Of a DNA stretch of 64,000 nucleotides, positions 45,615 through 53,308 are shown in pieces. The notes beneath the pieces were generated by a model that saw only the letters and a list, made by a program, of their open reading frames with translations, made no database searches and had not been told where the DNA came from. Position 1 is the first letter of the stretch. Every line of letters starts with the position of its first letter. Made by a program: the position numbers and the translations under genes. The DNA lies in assembly GCF_900142955.1 (NCBI RefSeq), contig NZ_FRCP01000020.1, positions 94,718-158,717 on the forward strand. The letters are read 5' to 3'. This DNA is from Anaerosporobacter mobilis DSM 15930. Lineage in GTDB: Bacteria; Bacillota; Clostridia; Lachnospirales; Lachnospiraceae.

Positions 45615-48162
45615 TAAAGAAAAGCAAGCAAGTATCACCGTTTATCTTACCCTAATATTGTTACTTGTAGTAGCAATACTATGTACTGTTGTTGAATCAG
45701 CTAGAATTAATGGGGCAAGAGGGATAGGAAAATCTGCGCTAACTGCAAGTGTTGATTCCTTTTATTCTCTCTATCAAAGGGAATTGTATGATACGTATCG
45801 CATATTTGGCTATAACTTAAATGGTGAATCGGGCAAGACAGCACAAGAACAGATTATTGAAGAAATAAGTACATATATGGAAGACAATCTTAAGGGAATA
45901 GAACTGGATACTATGGAGGTAAGCAATATAGCGATGCTTACCGATTATGAAGGCGAGATCTTTTTGAATCAGGTTCTTTCTTTTATGAAATATAGTGCTC
46001 TGGGAGAAGTTATTAAAGAGGTTCTAGAGAAATTGAATCTATATGAATCTTCTGAAGATACATCTGAGGTAATGGAGAAGAAACTAGCAACGCAAGAGTC
46101 ATTAGGAGAGTTAAGTAAGGATATGCTTAAGCTGATGTCTCAAGTAGAAGGTGTTGATACAGATGAGAATGGTGTTCGTGTCACTAAGGCAGGGACCATA
46201 AAAGTAAAGAATACATTTGCAAAAAGAATTGTTGCAAAAGCCCCATCAATGCAGGCACTTGGGATTAATAAAGAAATCATATACAACTCATTATCCAATA
46301 AGTATTTTAATATATCATTAGCATTACAAAATAGTATCGAGTATTGTGACAAGGCGGTTGCTAGTAATAAAGAAATTGAAAGGTTAAAAAAACAAAAGGA
46401 GAAACTTGAGAAAGAAAAATCCGAATTAGAAGAAACAATCGCTAATCAATCAAAACAGTCAAAGAAGGGAGATCCAGAAGATGGTAATACGAAAGATGAG
46501 GAAGGGGCTTCAAGTAGCGAAACAGCGGAGGAGAAACAATTAAAGGAGGTCGAAGCAGTACTCACTACAGTTTCTGCGTCCATACAGGAGGAGAACAAGA
46601 GTCGTGATAAGTATATAACATTGTTAAAGGATATAAGAGAAGATATTTGCGATGCAAGCATTAATACTGGGTTGCGTATTGAAGATGCGCTAAATACAAT
46701 TTCTCGCATAGAAGGTAAGAGCAAAGAGATAGCCAAAGAAGTCGATGGATACGAAGAAGTAGTCGAAGGAAAAAAGGACAAAATCGGAGAAGAATTATAT
46801 AAGGAATTCCAAGAAGATATTGTTGATATGAAAGAGTATATAGGAATGCAAGATAATAGTGATTCATTATCTACATCAAGTGTAATATCTATGCGACCTA
46901 CTTTAATTGAAAATGAAAAAATATTAGGTGAAATATATACGAAAAGTTCGTATTCAATTACCAAGGAATCAGAATCTCTTGAGGGATGGAAAAAAGTATT
47001 GCAATCCAATAAGGATCTACTGGTGGGATATCAAGTATCTACTCTCAGATTTGATTATTCAACTCTTGTGATTGAACCAGAGATTGATAGTCCTGTTGAT
47101 CATATATATAGTCTTTTTACAGATGGAATTTTAAGTTTAGTTGTAGATGATATAAATTCCATTTCTGATGGAAGCATAAAAGGAGAAAACCTACCTTCTT
47201 TATTAGCGAGTGTTGAGCCAGAAGAGTCTGGAGCGGATTGTGAAAGTATTTTAGAAGGTTGTAAAGATAATCAGTACAATTCAGATATTACGAATTCGTT
47301 TGCCTTAGATAATAGCTTTGTTAATGATTTGGTAGAACAACTGTTGCTAAATCAATATCAGATGGACTTCTTCAATGAGTTTACACAGTGTGATACGCAG
47401 AAGGCAGATAATAATAGCAAATTGAATGAAGAGAATGCTGCTAACAGTAAGGAAACGTCAAGTGAGACAAAGGCTGGTGACGTACAAGCTAAGACGTTAC
47501 AGTACGAACTGGAATATATTATATCGGGGCATAAAACAGATAAAGAAAACTTGGGAAGTGTAGCAACTAAGCTTATTTTATTACGTACTTTAATGAATTT
47601 TGTATATGTTTATACAGATAAAGAGAAGAATGCTACAGCATATGCAACGGCAGCAGCTCTTGTAGGGTTTACATGTCTAGCTCCACTCGTAACATTAATT
47701 AAGACTGTTATTCTGTTTGTATGGGCGATGGTAGAGGCACTTGTAGATACCTATGCCTTATTAGATGGTAGAAGTGTGCCGTTGTTTAAGTCCAAATCAA
47801 CCTTTAAAGTGACTTATAATGATTTGATCTCTATGAGCAAAAAAAATATTGCTGGTTTGGCAAGTAAGTATCCAAAAGACCAAGGTAAGATTGGTGAGTT
47901 TACATATAGCAATTATTTGCGTTTATTTTTGATCATGAATGGAACTAGGAAAAACTGTTATCGTTCTATGGATATTATACAGATGAATATGCAAAAGGTA
48001 TTGGGAGATGGATTCTATCTATCAAACTGTATCTTCGGAATGGAGGTACAAGCATATATGAAGTTACCAGAACAATTTATAACATTCCCGTTTATGAAAC
48101 GAATCTTAGGAGAAACAGAGGGATATTATTCGTTTCGGGTAAGAGCTATAGATGCCTATTAA
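45604..48162 (+). CDS. Large Tad-locus protein with pilin-like N-terminal helix (DUF5702-type)
   Basis: An 852-residue protein from ATG at 45604, overlapping the flp stop. It begins with a pseudopilin-like stretch (QASITVYLTLILLLVVAILCTVVE), followed by SARINGARGIGKSALTASVDSFYSLYQRELYDTYRIFGY-type sequence, given here in part, as in large TadE/TadG-like proteins. The exported part has coiled coils (about 260-290), an acidic Ser-rich linker (about 290-310) and a second membrane pair near 690-725 (VGFTCLAPLVTLIKTVILFV). It may be a minor pilin, tip protein or assembly factor. The DUF name is from memory and the role is inferred from location. Confidence 0.65.
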   Translation: MTYNKEKQASITVYLTLILLLVVAILCTVVESARINGARGIGKSALTASVDSFYSLYQRELYDTYRIFGYNLNGESGKTAQEQIIEEISTYMEDNLKGIELDTMEVSNIAMLTDYEGEIFLNQVLSFMKYSALGEVIKEVLEKLNLYESSEDTSEVMEKKLATQESLGELSKDMLKLMSQVEGVDTDENGVRVTKAGTIKVKNTFAKRIVAKAPSMQALGINKEIIYNSLSNKYFNISLALQNSIEYCDKAVASNKEIERLKKQKEKLEKEKSELEETIANQSKQSKKGDPEDGNTKDEEGASSSETAEEKQLKEVEAVLTTVSASIQEENKSRDKYITLLKDIREDICDASINTGLRIEDALNTISRIEGKSKEIAKEVDGYEEVVEGKKDKIGEELYKEFQEDIVDMKEYIGMQDNSDSLSTSSVISMRPTLIENEKILGEIYTKSSYSITKESESLEGWKKVLQSNKDLLVGYQVSTLRFDYSTLVIEPEIDSPVDHIYSLFTDGILSLVVDDINSISDGSIKGENLPSLLASVEPEESGADCESILEGCKDNQYNSDITNSFALDNSFVNDLVEQLLLNQYQMDFFNEFTQCDTQKADNNSKLNEENAANSKETSSETKAGDVQAKTLQYELEYIISGHKTDKENLGSVATKLILLRTLMNFVYVYTDKEKNATAYATAAALVGFTCLAPLVTLIKTVILFVWAMVEALVDTYALLDGRSVPLFKSKSTFKVTYNDLISMSKKNIAGLASKYPKDQGKIGEFTYSNYLRLFLIMNGTRKNCYRSMDIIQMNMQKVLGDGFYLSNCIFGMEVQAYMKLPEQFITFPFMKRILGETEGYYSFRVRAIDAY

Positions 48163-48179
48163 CAATAGCACTTTAGGAA

Positions 48180-48273
48180 ATTGTATGTGACGTGAACACG
48201 AATTGGTAAATTATAACGGCAGACATAAAACACATTGATATGTTGATCGCCATTACAAAGACATTCGCAATTG
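48180..48273 (+). repeat. 94-nt structured repeat element, copy B (Tad locus)
   Basis: Matches copy A at 26983-27076 without gaps. The stem TTATAACGGC (48211-48220) with GCCATTACAA (48249-48258) keeps pairing at the GGC/GCC position where copy A has GAC/GTC. It begins 18 nt after the preceding stop codon and ends 19 nt before an AGGAGG site, the same placement relative to a start region as copy A before fliS. Confidence 0.65.
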
Positions 48274-48292
48274 ACTAAAGAATATATTAGTA

Positions 48293-48298
48293 AGGAGG
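48293..48298 (+). promoter_or_regulatory. Ribosome site separated from its gene by a long inverted repeat
   Basis: AGGAGG has no start codon at a normal distance downstream. The next gene starts at 48539. Five bases lie between this site and the left arm (48304), and seven between the right arm (48531) and the ATG, so folding the repeat would bring them to about 12 bases. Confidence 0.55.
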
Positions 48299-48303
48299 TA
48301 AAC

Positions 48304-48531
48304 AAAGGTAGAGTGTGATGTTCTTTCTTCTGACAAATCTTAATTAAATTTCTATAAGGCAAGTCCTCATTTCTAAATTCAATTTAATCATTATTATTAA
48401 CCAATTCTAATATGAACCATAAGCTAGAAATCCCTATCTAGCAAAATAAAGGAAACTCTCTTCAAGCAAAATCCAATAAGATATGGTTGAAAAATCGCGT
48501 GTCAGAAGAAAGAATATCCCTCTCTACCTTT
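48304..48531. repeat. Element with 32-bp terminal inverted repeats (MITE-like or long RNA hairpin)
   Basis: The arm at 48304-48335 (AAAGGTAGAG ... TTCTTTCTTCTGACA) and the reverse complement of 48500-48531 agree at 29 of 32 positions. The 164 nt between them hold a smaller hairpin (GCTAGAAATCCCTATCTAGC) and no reading frame with ribosome site. Size and ends suit a non-autonomous mobile element; a structured leader is the alternative. No clear target duplication is visible. Confidence 0.65.
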
Positions 48532-48538
48532 ATAATAT

Positions 48539-49411
48539 ATGAATAATAATAAATTATCTAAAGCTTCCATCACAGTTGAAGCATCTTTGGTCTTACCAAT
48601 TTTCATATTTGCGATGTATGCCTTTATATTCTTTTTACAAGTGTTAAATGTACAAGAAGAGATACAACAAGGCCTTTTAAGGACTGCAAGATACTGTGAG
48701 AAAATCGGGTATGTATATGACTATGTTATGGATTATGAGGCTGAGGAAAAGAGTAAACAAACGGATCAAAACCAACAACATGAGAATGAGGATAGCAGTA
48801 TAGATCCTAGAGAAATTGCAACTTATCTAATTACTAGTGGATTAATGCAGGCGAAGTTTGGAGAAGTAATAGATCAACATATAATTAATAAGTCCTGCGT
48901 TGTAGGTGGAATGCAAGGTTTGAACTTTTTACTTTCCTCTTATGATGTTGAAACCAATATTGCAGATATTATAGTACAGTATAAGGTGCATATTCCTATT
49001 GGTTTATCTATTATAGATGACTTTTATGTTATACAAAAATCAAAGGTGAGGGTATTTGTCGGATTAAGCAACACATATTCAGAGGAAGAGGATACGGATG
49101 AAGATTGTGTCTATATTGCGGAGACAGGGACTGTTTATCATGAAAGTAAAGACTGTACATACCTTAAGTTATCAATAACTAAAATTACAGGAAATAGATT
49201 AGATAATCAAAGAAATTCGTCTGGTGCTAAGTATTATGCATGTGAGATTTGCAAACCAGAACATAAGCAACAAGAGTATTATTATATAACAAAACAAGGA
49301 AATCGTTATCATAGTAACACAAATTGTAGTGGATTAAAGAGGACAATAAACGTGATCAAACGATCAGAAGTTGGTAATCGCAGGGCGTGCGCACGGTGTG
49401 GAAAACAATAG
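48539..49411 (+). CDS. TadE-like pseudopilin with two C-terminal Cys/His modules
   Basis: A 290-residue exported protein. The N-terminal SKASITVEASLVLPIFIFAMYAFIFF is a TadE-type pseudopilin segment (Glu at position 5 after the Ala-Ser). Residues about 75-95 are acidic and Gln-rich. The end carries two modules of the form YHxxxxCxxL ... CxxC: YHESKDCTYL with CEICKPE, and YHSNTNCSGL with CARCGKQ. Each could bind one zinc through Cys and His, or form disulfides once outside the cell. There is no ribosome site next to ATG; the nearest lies beyond the 32-bp inverted repeat. Confidence 0.75.
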   Translation: MNNNKLSKASITVEASLVLPIFIFAMYAFIFFLQVLNVQEEIQQGLLRTARYCEKIGYVYDYVMDYEAEEKSKQTDQNQQHENEDSSIDPREIATYLITSGLMQAKFGEVIDQHIINKSCVVGGMQGLNFLLSSYDVETNIADIIVQYKVHIPIGLSIIDDFYVIQKSKVRVFVGLSNTYSEEEDTDEDCVYIAETGTVYHESKDCTYLKLSITKITGNRLDNQRNSSGAKYYACEICKPEHKQQEYYYITKQGNRYHSNTNCSGLKRTINVIKRSEVGNRRACARCGKQ

Positions 49412-49486
49412 AAGGATTGCAAGTTTGAGTCTACGTTACAACCCAATTTGAGAGGTATAAAAAGAGCGAGGAAATGAGGTTAAAGT

Positions 49487-49912
49487 ATGGAATGGATTAT
49501 TAAGTTAGTAATTACTTGTATCTTAGGCCTATTAGCAGTTGTTGATTTTAAGAAAAAGCAAGTATCAAATGTTTTTTTACTCATAGTATCAGCCATAGTA
49601 TTTGTTAACTATGTAATCTTTAGGCCAATTACTATAATTAACCTAATAGGGGGAGTCATAGTAGGAGTTGTCTTATTGGGTATTAGTTATGTCACTAGAC
49701 AAAAAATAGGCGTTGGAGATGGATTATTAGTTATGATACTTGGTGCTTATCTAGGATTTGAAGTAATTGGTTTCTTACTCTTATATGCATTAACACTAAG
49801 TGCTATATGGTCAGGATTATTATTAATGATAAAAAAGGTAAATAAGCATTACACCATAGCTTTCATACCCTTCATCTTTGCTGGCTATGTAGGAGTGTTG
49901 ATACATGGATAG
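49487..49912 (+). CDS. Second prepilin peptidase-like protein (A24 family)
   Basis: A 141-residue membrane protein with the two expected Asp motifs, VDFKKKQVSN near residues 19-28 and GVGDGLLVMI near 71-80, separated by hydrophobic helices. It is shorter than the peptidase at 40203 and has a less basic first loop. It might process the TadE-like pseudopilins, while the first peptidase processes Flp. ATG at 49487 follows GAGGTTAAAGT; the end overlaps the next gene by eight bases. Confidence 0.82.
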   Translation: MEWIIKLVITCILGLLAVVDFKKKQVSNVFLLIVSAIVFVNYVIFRPITIINLIGGVIVGVVLLGISYVTRQKIGVGDGLLVMILGAYLGFEVIGFLLLYALTLSAIWSGLLLMIKKVNKHYTIAFIPFIFAGYVGVLIHG

Positions 49913-50516
49913 AATACGGTATGCTATAAGGGGCATATGTAGGAATGTTCAGAGGGGAAGTATAACGGTAGAGATGTCTATGGTCTTTCCAATTGTTATG
50001 TTTGTTACTTTCTCTATTATATATGCAGGTATGTATCTGCATGATTACCTTGTTATACATCAGACTATGGACGAAATCGCACTTGAATGCAATATAGCTG
50101 TGAAGTATCCAATGGAATTTGATGGAGAGCATATCAGTTATGCTCATATTAATGATCGCGGGATATTCTTTTTTATAGATAGTGACTATTCTAATGAAAA
50201 TAATATATATAGCAATCGTCTAATAGATACTTTGGCGGACCAATTGTTGATAACGAAGGTTACACAGCCTAAAGTTGATATAACTTGTACACAGATAACA
50301 GTTAGCATAGAGTGTAATGTAGTGATTCCTATAGCGCCAGTTCGTATATTGTTAGGTGAGGATAGGCTAAATTATAAGCAGACATCGAAAGCAGAGGTCT
50401 TTTATCCAACTGATTTCGTAAGGAAATTTACGGTCCTATCAAGTCTGGCGGAAGGAACAGAGATTGGTGACGAGAGTATTAGAAAATTAAGAGACATCAT
50501 TAGAGGAGGCGAGTAA
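49905..50516 (+). CDS. TadE-like pseudopilin
   Basis: A 203-residue minor pilin-like protein. After a short basic N terminus (MDRIRYAIRGICRNVQR) comes GSITVEMSMVFPIVMFVTFSIIYAG, with the TVE motif and a hydrophobic helix typical of TadE. The exported part contains beta-rich sequence (ITCTQITVSIECNVVIPIAPV). It overlaps the peptidase gene before it and touches the FHA gene after it (TAATG), so all are coupled. Confidence 0.8.
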   Translation: MDRIRYAIRGICRNVQRGSITVEMSMVFPIVMFVTFSIIYAGMYLHDYLVIHQTMDEIALECNIAVKYPMEFDGEHISYAHINDRGIFFFIDSDYSNENNIYSNRLIDTLADQLLITKVTQPKVDITCTQITVSIECNVVIPIAPVRILLGEDRLNYKQTSKAEVFYPTDFVRKFTVLSSLAEGTEIGDESIRKLRDIIRGGE

Positions 50517-52249
50517 TGGAGATTAAAGCGGAGTATAGGAGAGAGACATATCGTAATTATGTTATATTTGAGGAGCAAGAGGAGCAAGAGGAGCAAGAGG
50601 AGCAAGAGGAGCAAGAGGAGCAAGAGGAGCAAGAGGAGCGGAAGAAGCAAGATCATCGAGAAAACCAAGAGAATGAAGTGATGCAAGATGTTCTTACTAC
50701 AAAGAACAAAAGAGAAGAGATTTATAAGATACCAATGCTTCTGAATAATAAGATACCCTATTTGTTACAAGTTCAGATAACTTATCTAAATGAAAGGGCA
50801 AGGCATGCCTATGATATAACTAGTAACCAAGCTATTTTTGATTGGATTGAAAGAAGAAAAATAAAAAACAAGGATTGTGAGCATCTATATAGTTCGGTGT
50901 TTGGTGTAATAGATGCTTGTTCGGAGTATTTATTAGACGAAAGGAATCTTGTACTTCTACCAGAGTATATCTATTATGATATAGGTAAGAATAATTATCG
51001 TTTTATATACTATATGTATTATCAGAGGGATATTCTTCAACAAATTAATGAAATATCGGAATACTTAATGGATCATATAGATTATGAGGATGAAAGAGCG
51101 GTTTTGTTAGTTTATGCCATGTATCATGAGAGTAAGAGAAAAGAGGCTTCAATTGATACGCTTATAGCAGTATTTCAGGAAAAAAAGAAATCAAATGAAA
51201 ATAAAATTCTGGAGAAGAGTCAAAAGCTAGATGAGAGTCAGAAGTTAGATGAGAATCAAAAGGTAGATGAGGCTCAAAAGCTAGATAAGGATAAGCTAGC
51301 ACATGAAATTCGAAGGTCAGAGGCCTGTGAAATGGTAGATGAGGATAAATGGGATAAAGAGAATAAAAAGAATATAAAGGAAGTTACGCAAGTAGAACAA
51401 CTGAGTGATTATGAGAACACTAAAAAAGAAAAAATAGTTGAATTAACAAGGAAGCAACTAGTTAGGAGGCCAATTATGGAGAGTCGTCTTGAAAGTGAGA
51501 GATTAGTAAGTAAGTATCCTGTACTAAGCTATTCAGTTGTTTTCGTAACTTTGTTGGTTATGTTAATTGTTATTATGTATTCTATAGTTCAAGGACTAGA
51601 AGCTAAAAAATTAATTGCAGTTATATTAATAGTGGCTTCAATTACTGCGTACATTGGAAGTAAGATGTTTGATCCGAAGAAAAAGGTAGATAAGATGGTA
51701 CCTGTTGTAGAATATATTAAGCAACCAGTGGTGAATGCACTCAGGCAACCAGTGATAAATACTCCCAATCAACCAGAAGACAGAATAAATATGGATAATA
51801 ATAATGAATTTTATATAAAAGAGAAAACACAGGAAGTGATGGAAGATGATTTAAGTGAATGTACGCAATTACTTTCCATTGTAGCGGAGTATAGTGATAC
51901 AGATGATACTTTAGAAAATGATAATTCCTCTAATAGTACAAATTTAGAAATACAATACGTTTTACTACCGGAAGGTGATAAATATAAACAACTTAAGCTA
52001 AAAGAATTTCCATTCTATATTGGTAAAATTACGGATGGTATGGATGCTGTTATTACGGAGTCAACGATTAGCCGTGTACATGCAAAGATCACACAGGAAG
52101 ATGAGAACTTGTATATTACAGATATGGGGTCGACTAATGGCACATTCGTTAACGAAGAAAATATACAACCTCATTCAAAGGTACGTATAAAGCCTGGAGA
52201 TATATTACGATTTGCAAATATAACATATAGTCTTGTTCTTAATGAATAA
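50516..52249 (+). CDS. FHA-domain protein with membrane helices, Tad locus
   Basis: A 577-residue protein. Near the N terminus (residues 19-42) is an Glu-Glu-Gln tract of seven units plus EER. Residues about 70-235 are a conserved helical domain of the kind placed before FHA domains in clostridial Tad loci (DUF6382-like, from memory). A charged linker with SQKLDE repeats follows. Two membrane helices lie near 340-385. The C-terminal FHA domain is clear (FYIGKITDGMDAVI, ISRVHAKI, ITDMGSTNGTFVN). FHA domains bind phosphothreonine, which suggests control of the pilus machine by a Ser/Thr kinase. GAGGCG precedes ATG. Confidence 0.85.
   Translation: MEIKAEYRRETYRNYVIFEEQEEQEEQEEQEEQEEQEEQEERKKQDHRENQENEVMQDVLTTKNKREEIYKIPMLLNNKIPYLLQVQITYLNERARHAYDITSNQAIFDWIERRKIKNKDCEHLYSSVFGVIDACSEYLLDERNLVLLPEYIYYDIGKNNYRFIYYMYYQRDILQQINEISEYLMDHIDYEDERAVLLVYAMYHESKRKEASIDTLIAVFQEKKKSNENKILEKSQKLDESQKLDENQKVDEAQKLDKDKLAHEIRRSEACEMVDEDKWDKENKKNIKEVTQVEQLSDYENTKKEKIVELTRKQLVRRPIMESRLESERLVSKYPVLSYSVVFVTLLVMLIVIMYSIVQGLEAKKLIAVILIVASITAYIGSKMFDPKKKVDKMVPVVEYIKQPVVNALRQPVINTPNQPEDRINMDNNNEFYIKEKTQEVMEDDLSECTQLLSIVAEYSDTDDTLENDNSSNSTNLEIQYVLLPEGDKYKQLKLKEFPFYIGKITDGMDAVITESTISRVHAKITQEDENLYITDMGSTNGTFVNEENIQPHSKVRIKPGDILRFANITYSLVLNE
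50570..50641 (+). repeat. Period-9 tandem repeat GAGGAGCAA in the FHA gene
   Basis: Seven perfect copies (50570-50632) and one variant copy (to 50641) encode Glu-Glu-Gln. The perfect identity suggests recent expansion. Copy-number change keeps the frame. Confidence 0.92.
51218..51289 (+). repeat. Period-18 degenerate tandem repeat in the FHA gene
   Basis: Four 18-base units close to AGTCAAAAGCTAGATGAG encode Ser-Gln-Lys-Leu-Asp-Glu and variants, in the charged linker. Confidence 0.8.
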
Positions 52250-52407
52250 AAATTGAATCAATAGTTACCGTATACTCTAAGCTTGAACCGAAGAAATTAT
52301 CAGCAGTCGGATACCGTGAGTTCTATCCAATCGCTGACAACGACACCGAATCTGGGAAGACAAAAAACAGGCGAGTTGACTTTTTTATTGAAGCAGTAGA
52401 TAATTAG
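52246..52407 (+). pseudogene. Remnant of a MotB/OmpA-type C-terminal domain
   Basis: An open stretch of 53 codons without start or ribosome site ends in TAG at 52405-52407. It encodes LSAVGYREFYPIADNDTESG and then NRRVDFFI, the C-terminal signature of OmpA/MotB peptidoglycan-binding domains. The rest of the domain is absent; TGA at 52243 closes the frame just after the FHA gene stop. It is a decayed 3' fragment, either of a Tad-linked OmpA-like gene or of a motB gene. Confidence 0.8.
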
Positions 52408-52455
52408 AATGAAGAGATCATGGTTTAATTATTAATAAGAGAAAAGGGGAGTTAT

Positions 52456-53154
52456 ATGAAAAAACTTATTGTAAAGAGCATGGTGGCTATTTTATTCTGT
52501 TTCATAGTCATGAGTCAGAGCATATTCGTATCAGCCAAGAACACAAAAGCAGAGTACACCATGAAGGAGAGGAAGATAGAATATACAGATGATGATGGAA
52601 AAGTAAGAGGAGTTATATCTTATCAATATCCGGAGTTTAAGGGAACATCTAAATCAATCAAGACAATTAATAGCAAGTTAAGAAAAGAATGTACTATATA
52701 CTTTCAAAGTGAAAGTGCGAAAAATTTCGATGAATATGTACAAATTGCAATCGCAGATAATAATTTTTATGATAAAGAGGAGCAGTATTTTTTCCAAACT
52801 TCTAGTACACTTACATATAACAAAAACGATATAGTCAGTATCTCTATGAATGAAAAGTGGTATGCAGGTGGTGTTTATAATCAGGCAAACTATGGATTCA
52901 ATTATAATCTGAAGACAGGTAAAAAACTAGGGATTAATGATGTGATAGTGGGGAATGCCAAGGAAAAGATATTGAATGCTGCAAAGAAATACTGCGAAAC
53001 TGATACAAACGCCTATAATATCATTAAGAATACAAAAGTAGAAGATTATAAATTCTATTTTAGTAAAGGGCAAGTATATATTTGCTATGATAGTTATGAG
53101 TTAGGGCGCGGGGCAGGCTGGGATATATTCTCTGTTACGGGAAAATATAAATAG
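52456..53154 (+). CDS. Secreted DUF3298-family protein
   Basis: A 232-residue exported protein. A signal peptide (KSMVAILFCFIVMSQSIFVSA) ends near residue 27. The remainder resembles the DUF4163/DUF3298 pair seen in RsiV and PdaC: SYQYPEFKGTSKSIKTINSKL in the first part, then WYAGGVYNQANYGFNYNLKTGK and ICYDSYELGRGAGWDIFSV in the second. RsiV uses this fold to bind lysozyme; other members bind peptidoglycan. There is no catalytic domain, so a binding or sensing role is likely. AAGGGGAG precedes ATG. Confidence 0.75.
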   Translation: MKKLIVKSMVAILFCFIVMSQSIFVSAKNTKAEYTMKERKIEYTDDDGKVRGVISYQYPEFKGTSKSIKTINSKLRKECTIYFQSESAKNFDEYVQIAIADNNFYDKEEQYFFQTSSTLTYNKNDIVSISMNEKWYAGGVYNQANYGFNYNLKTGKKLGINDVIVGNAKEKILNAAKKYCETDTNAYNIIKNTKVEDYKFYFSKGQVYICYDSYELGRGAGWDIFSVTGKYK

Positions 53155-53308
53155 CCTACTAATGTTGTTGGAAGGATATATTATGATCTATAGCTAAGAT
53201 CAAGAAATAATATAGCTAAGGAATATAATAGAAGTAGAGATAGAGGAAAAGTCAAGGATAGTATATCTAATAAATATTTGGATATGATATCCTTGACTTT
53301 TGCCATAT

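Noticed and set aside
50570..50641. Possible CRISPR array.
   Set aside because: The repeat unit is 9 bases with no spacers and lies in a coding frame. No cas genes are in the window.
50402..50686. Minus-strand frame with a poly-leucine run.
   Set aside because: Complement of the GAGGAGCAA repeat in the FHA gene.
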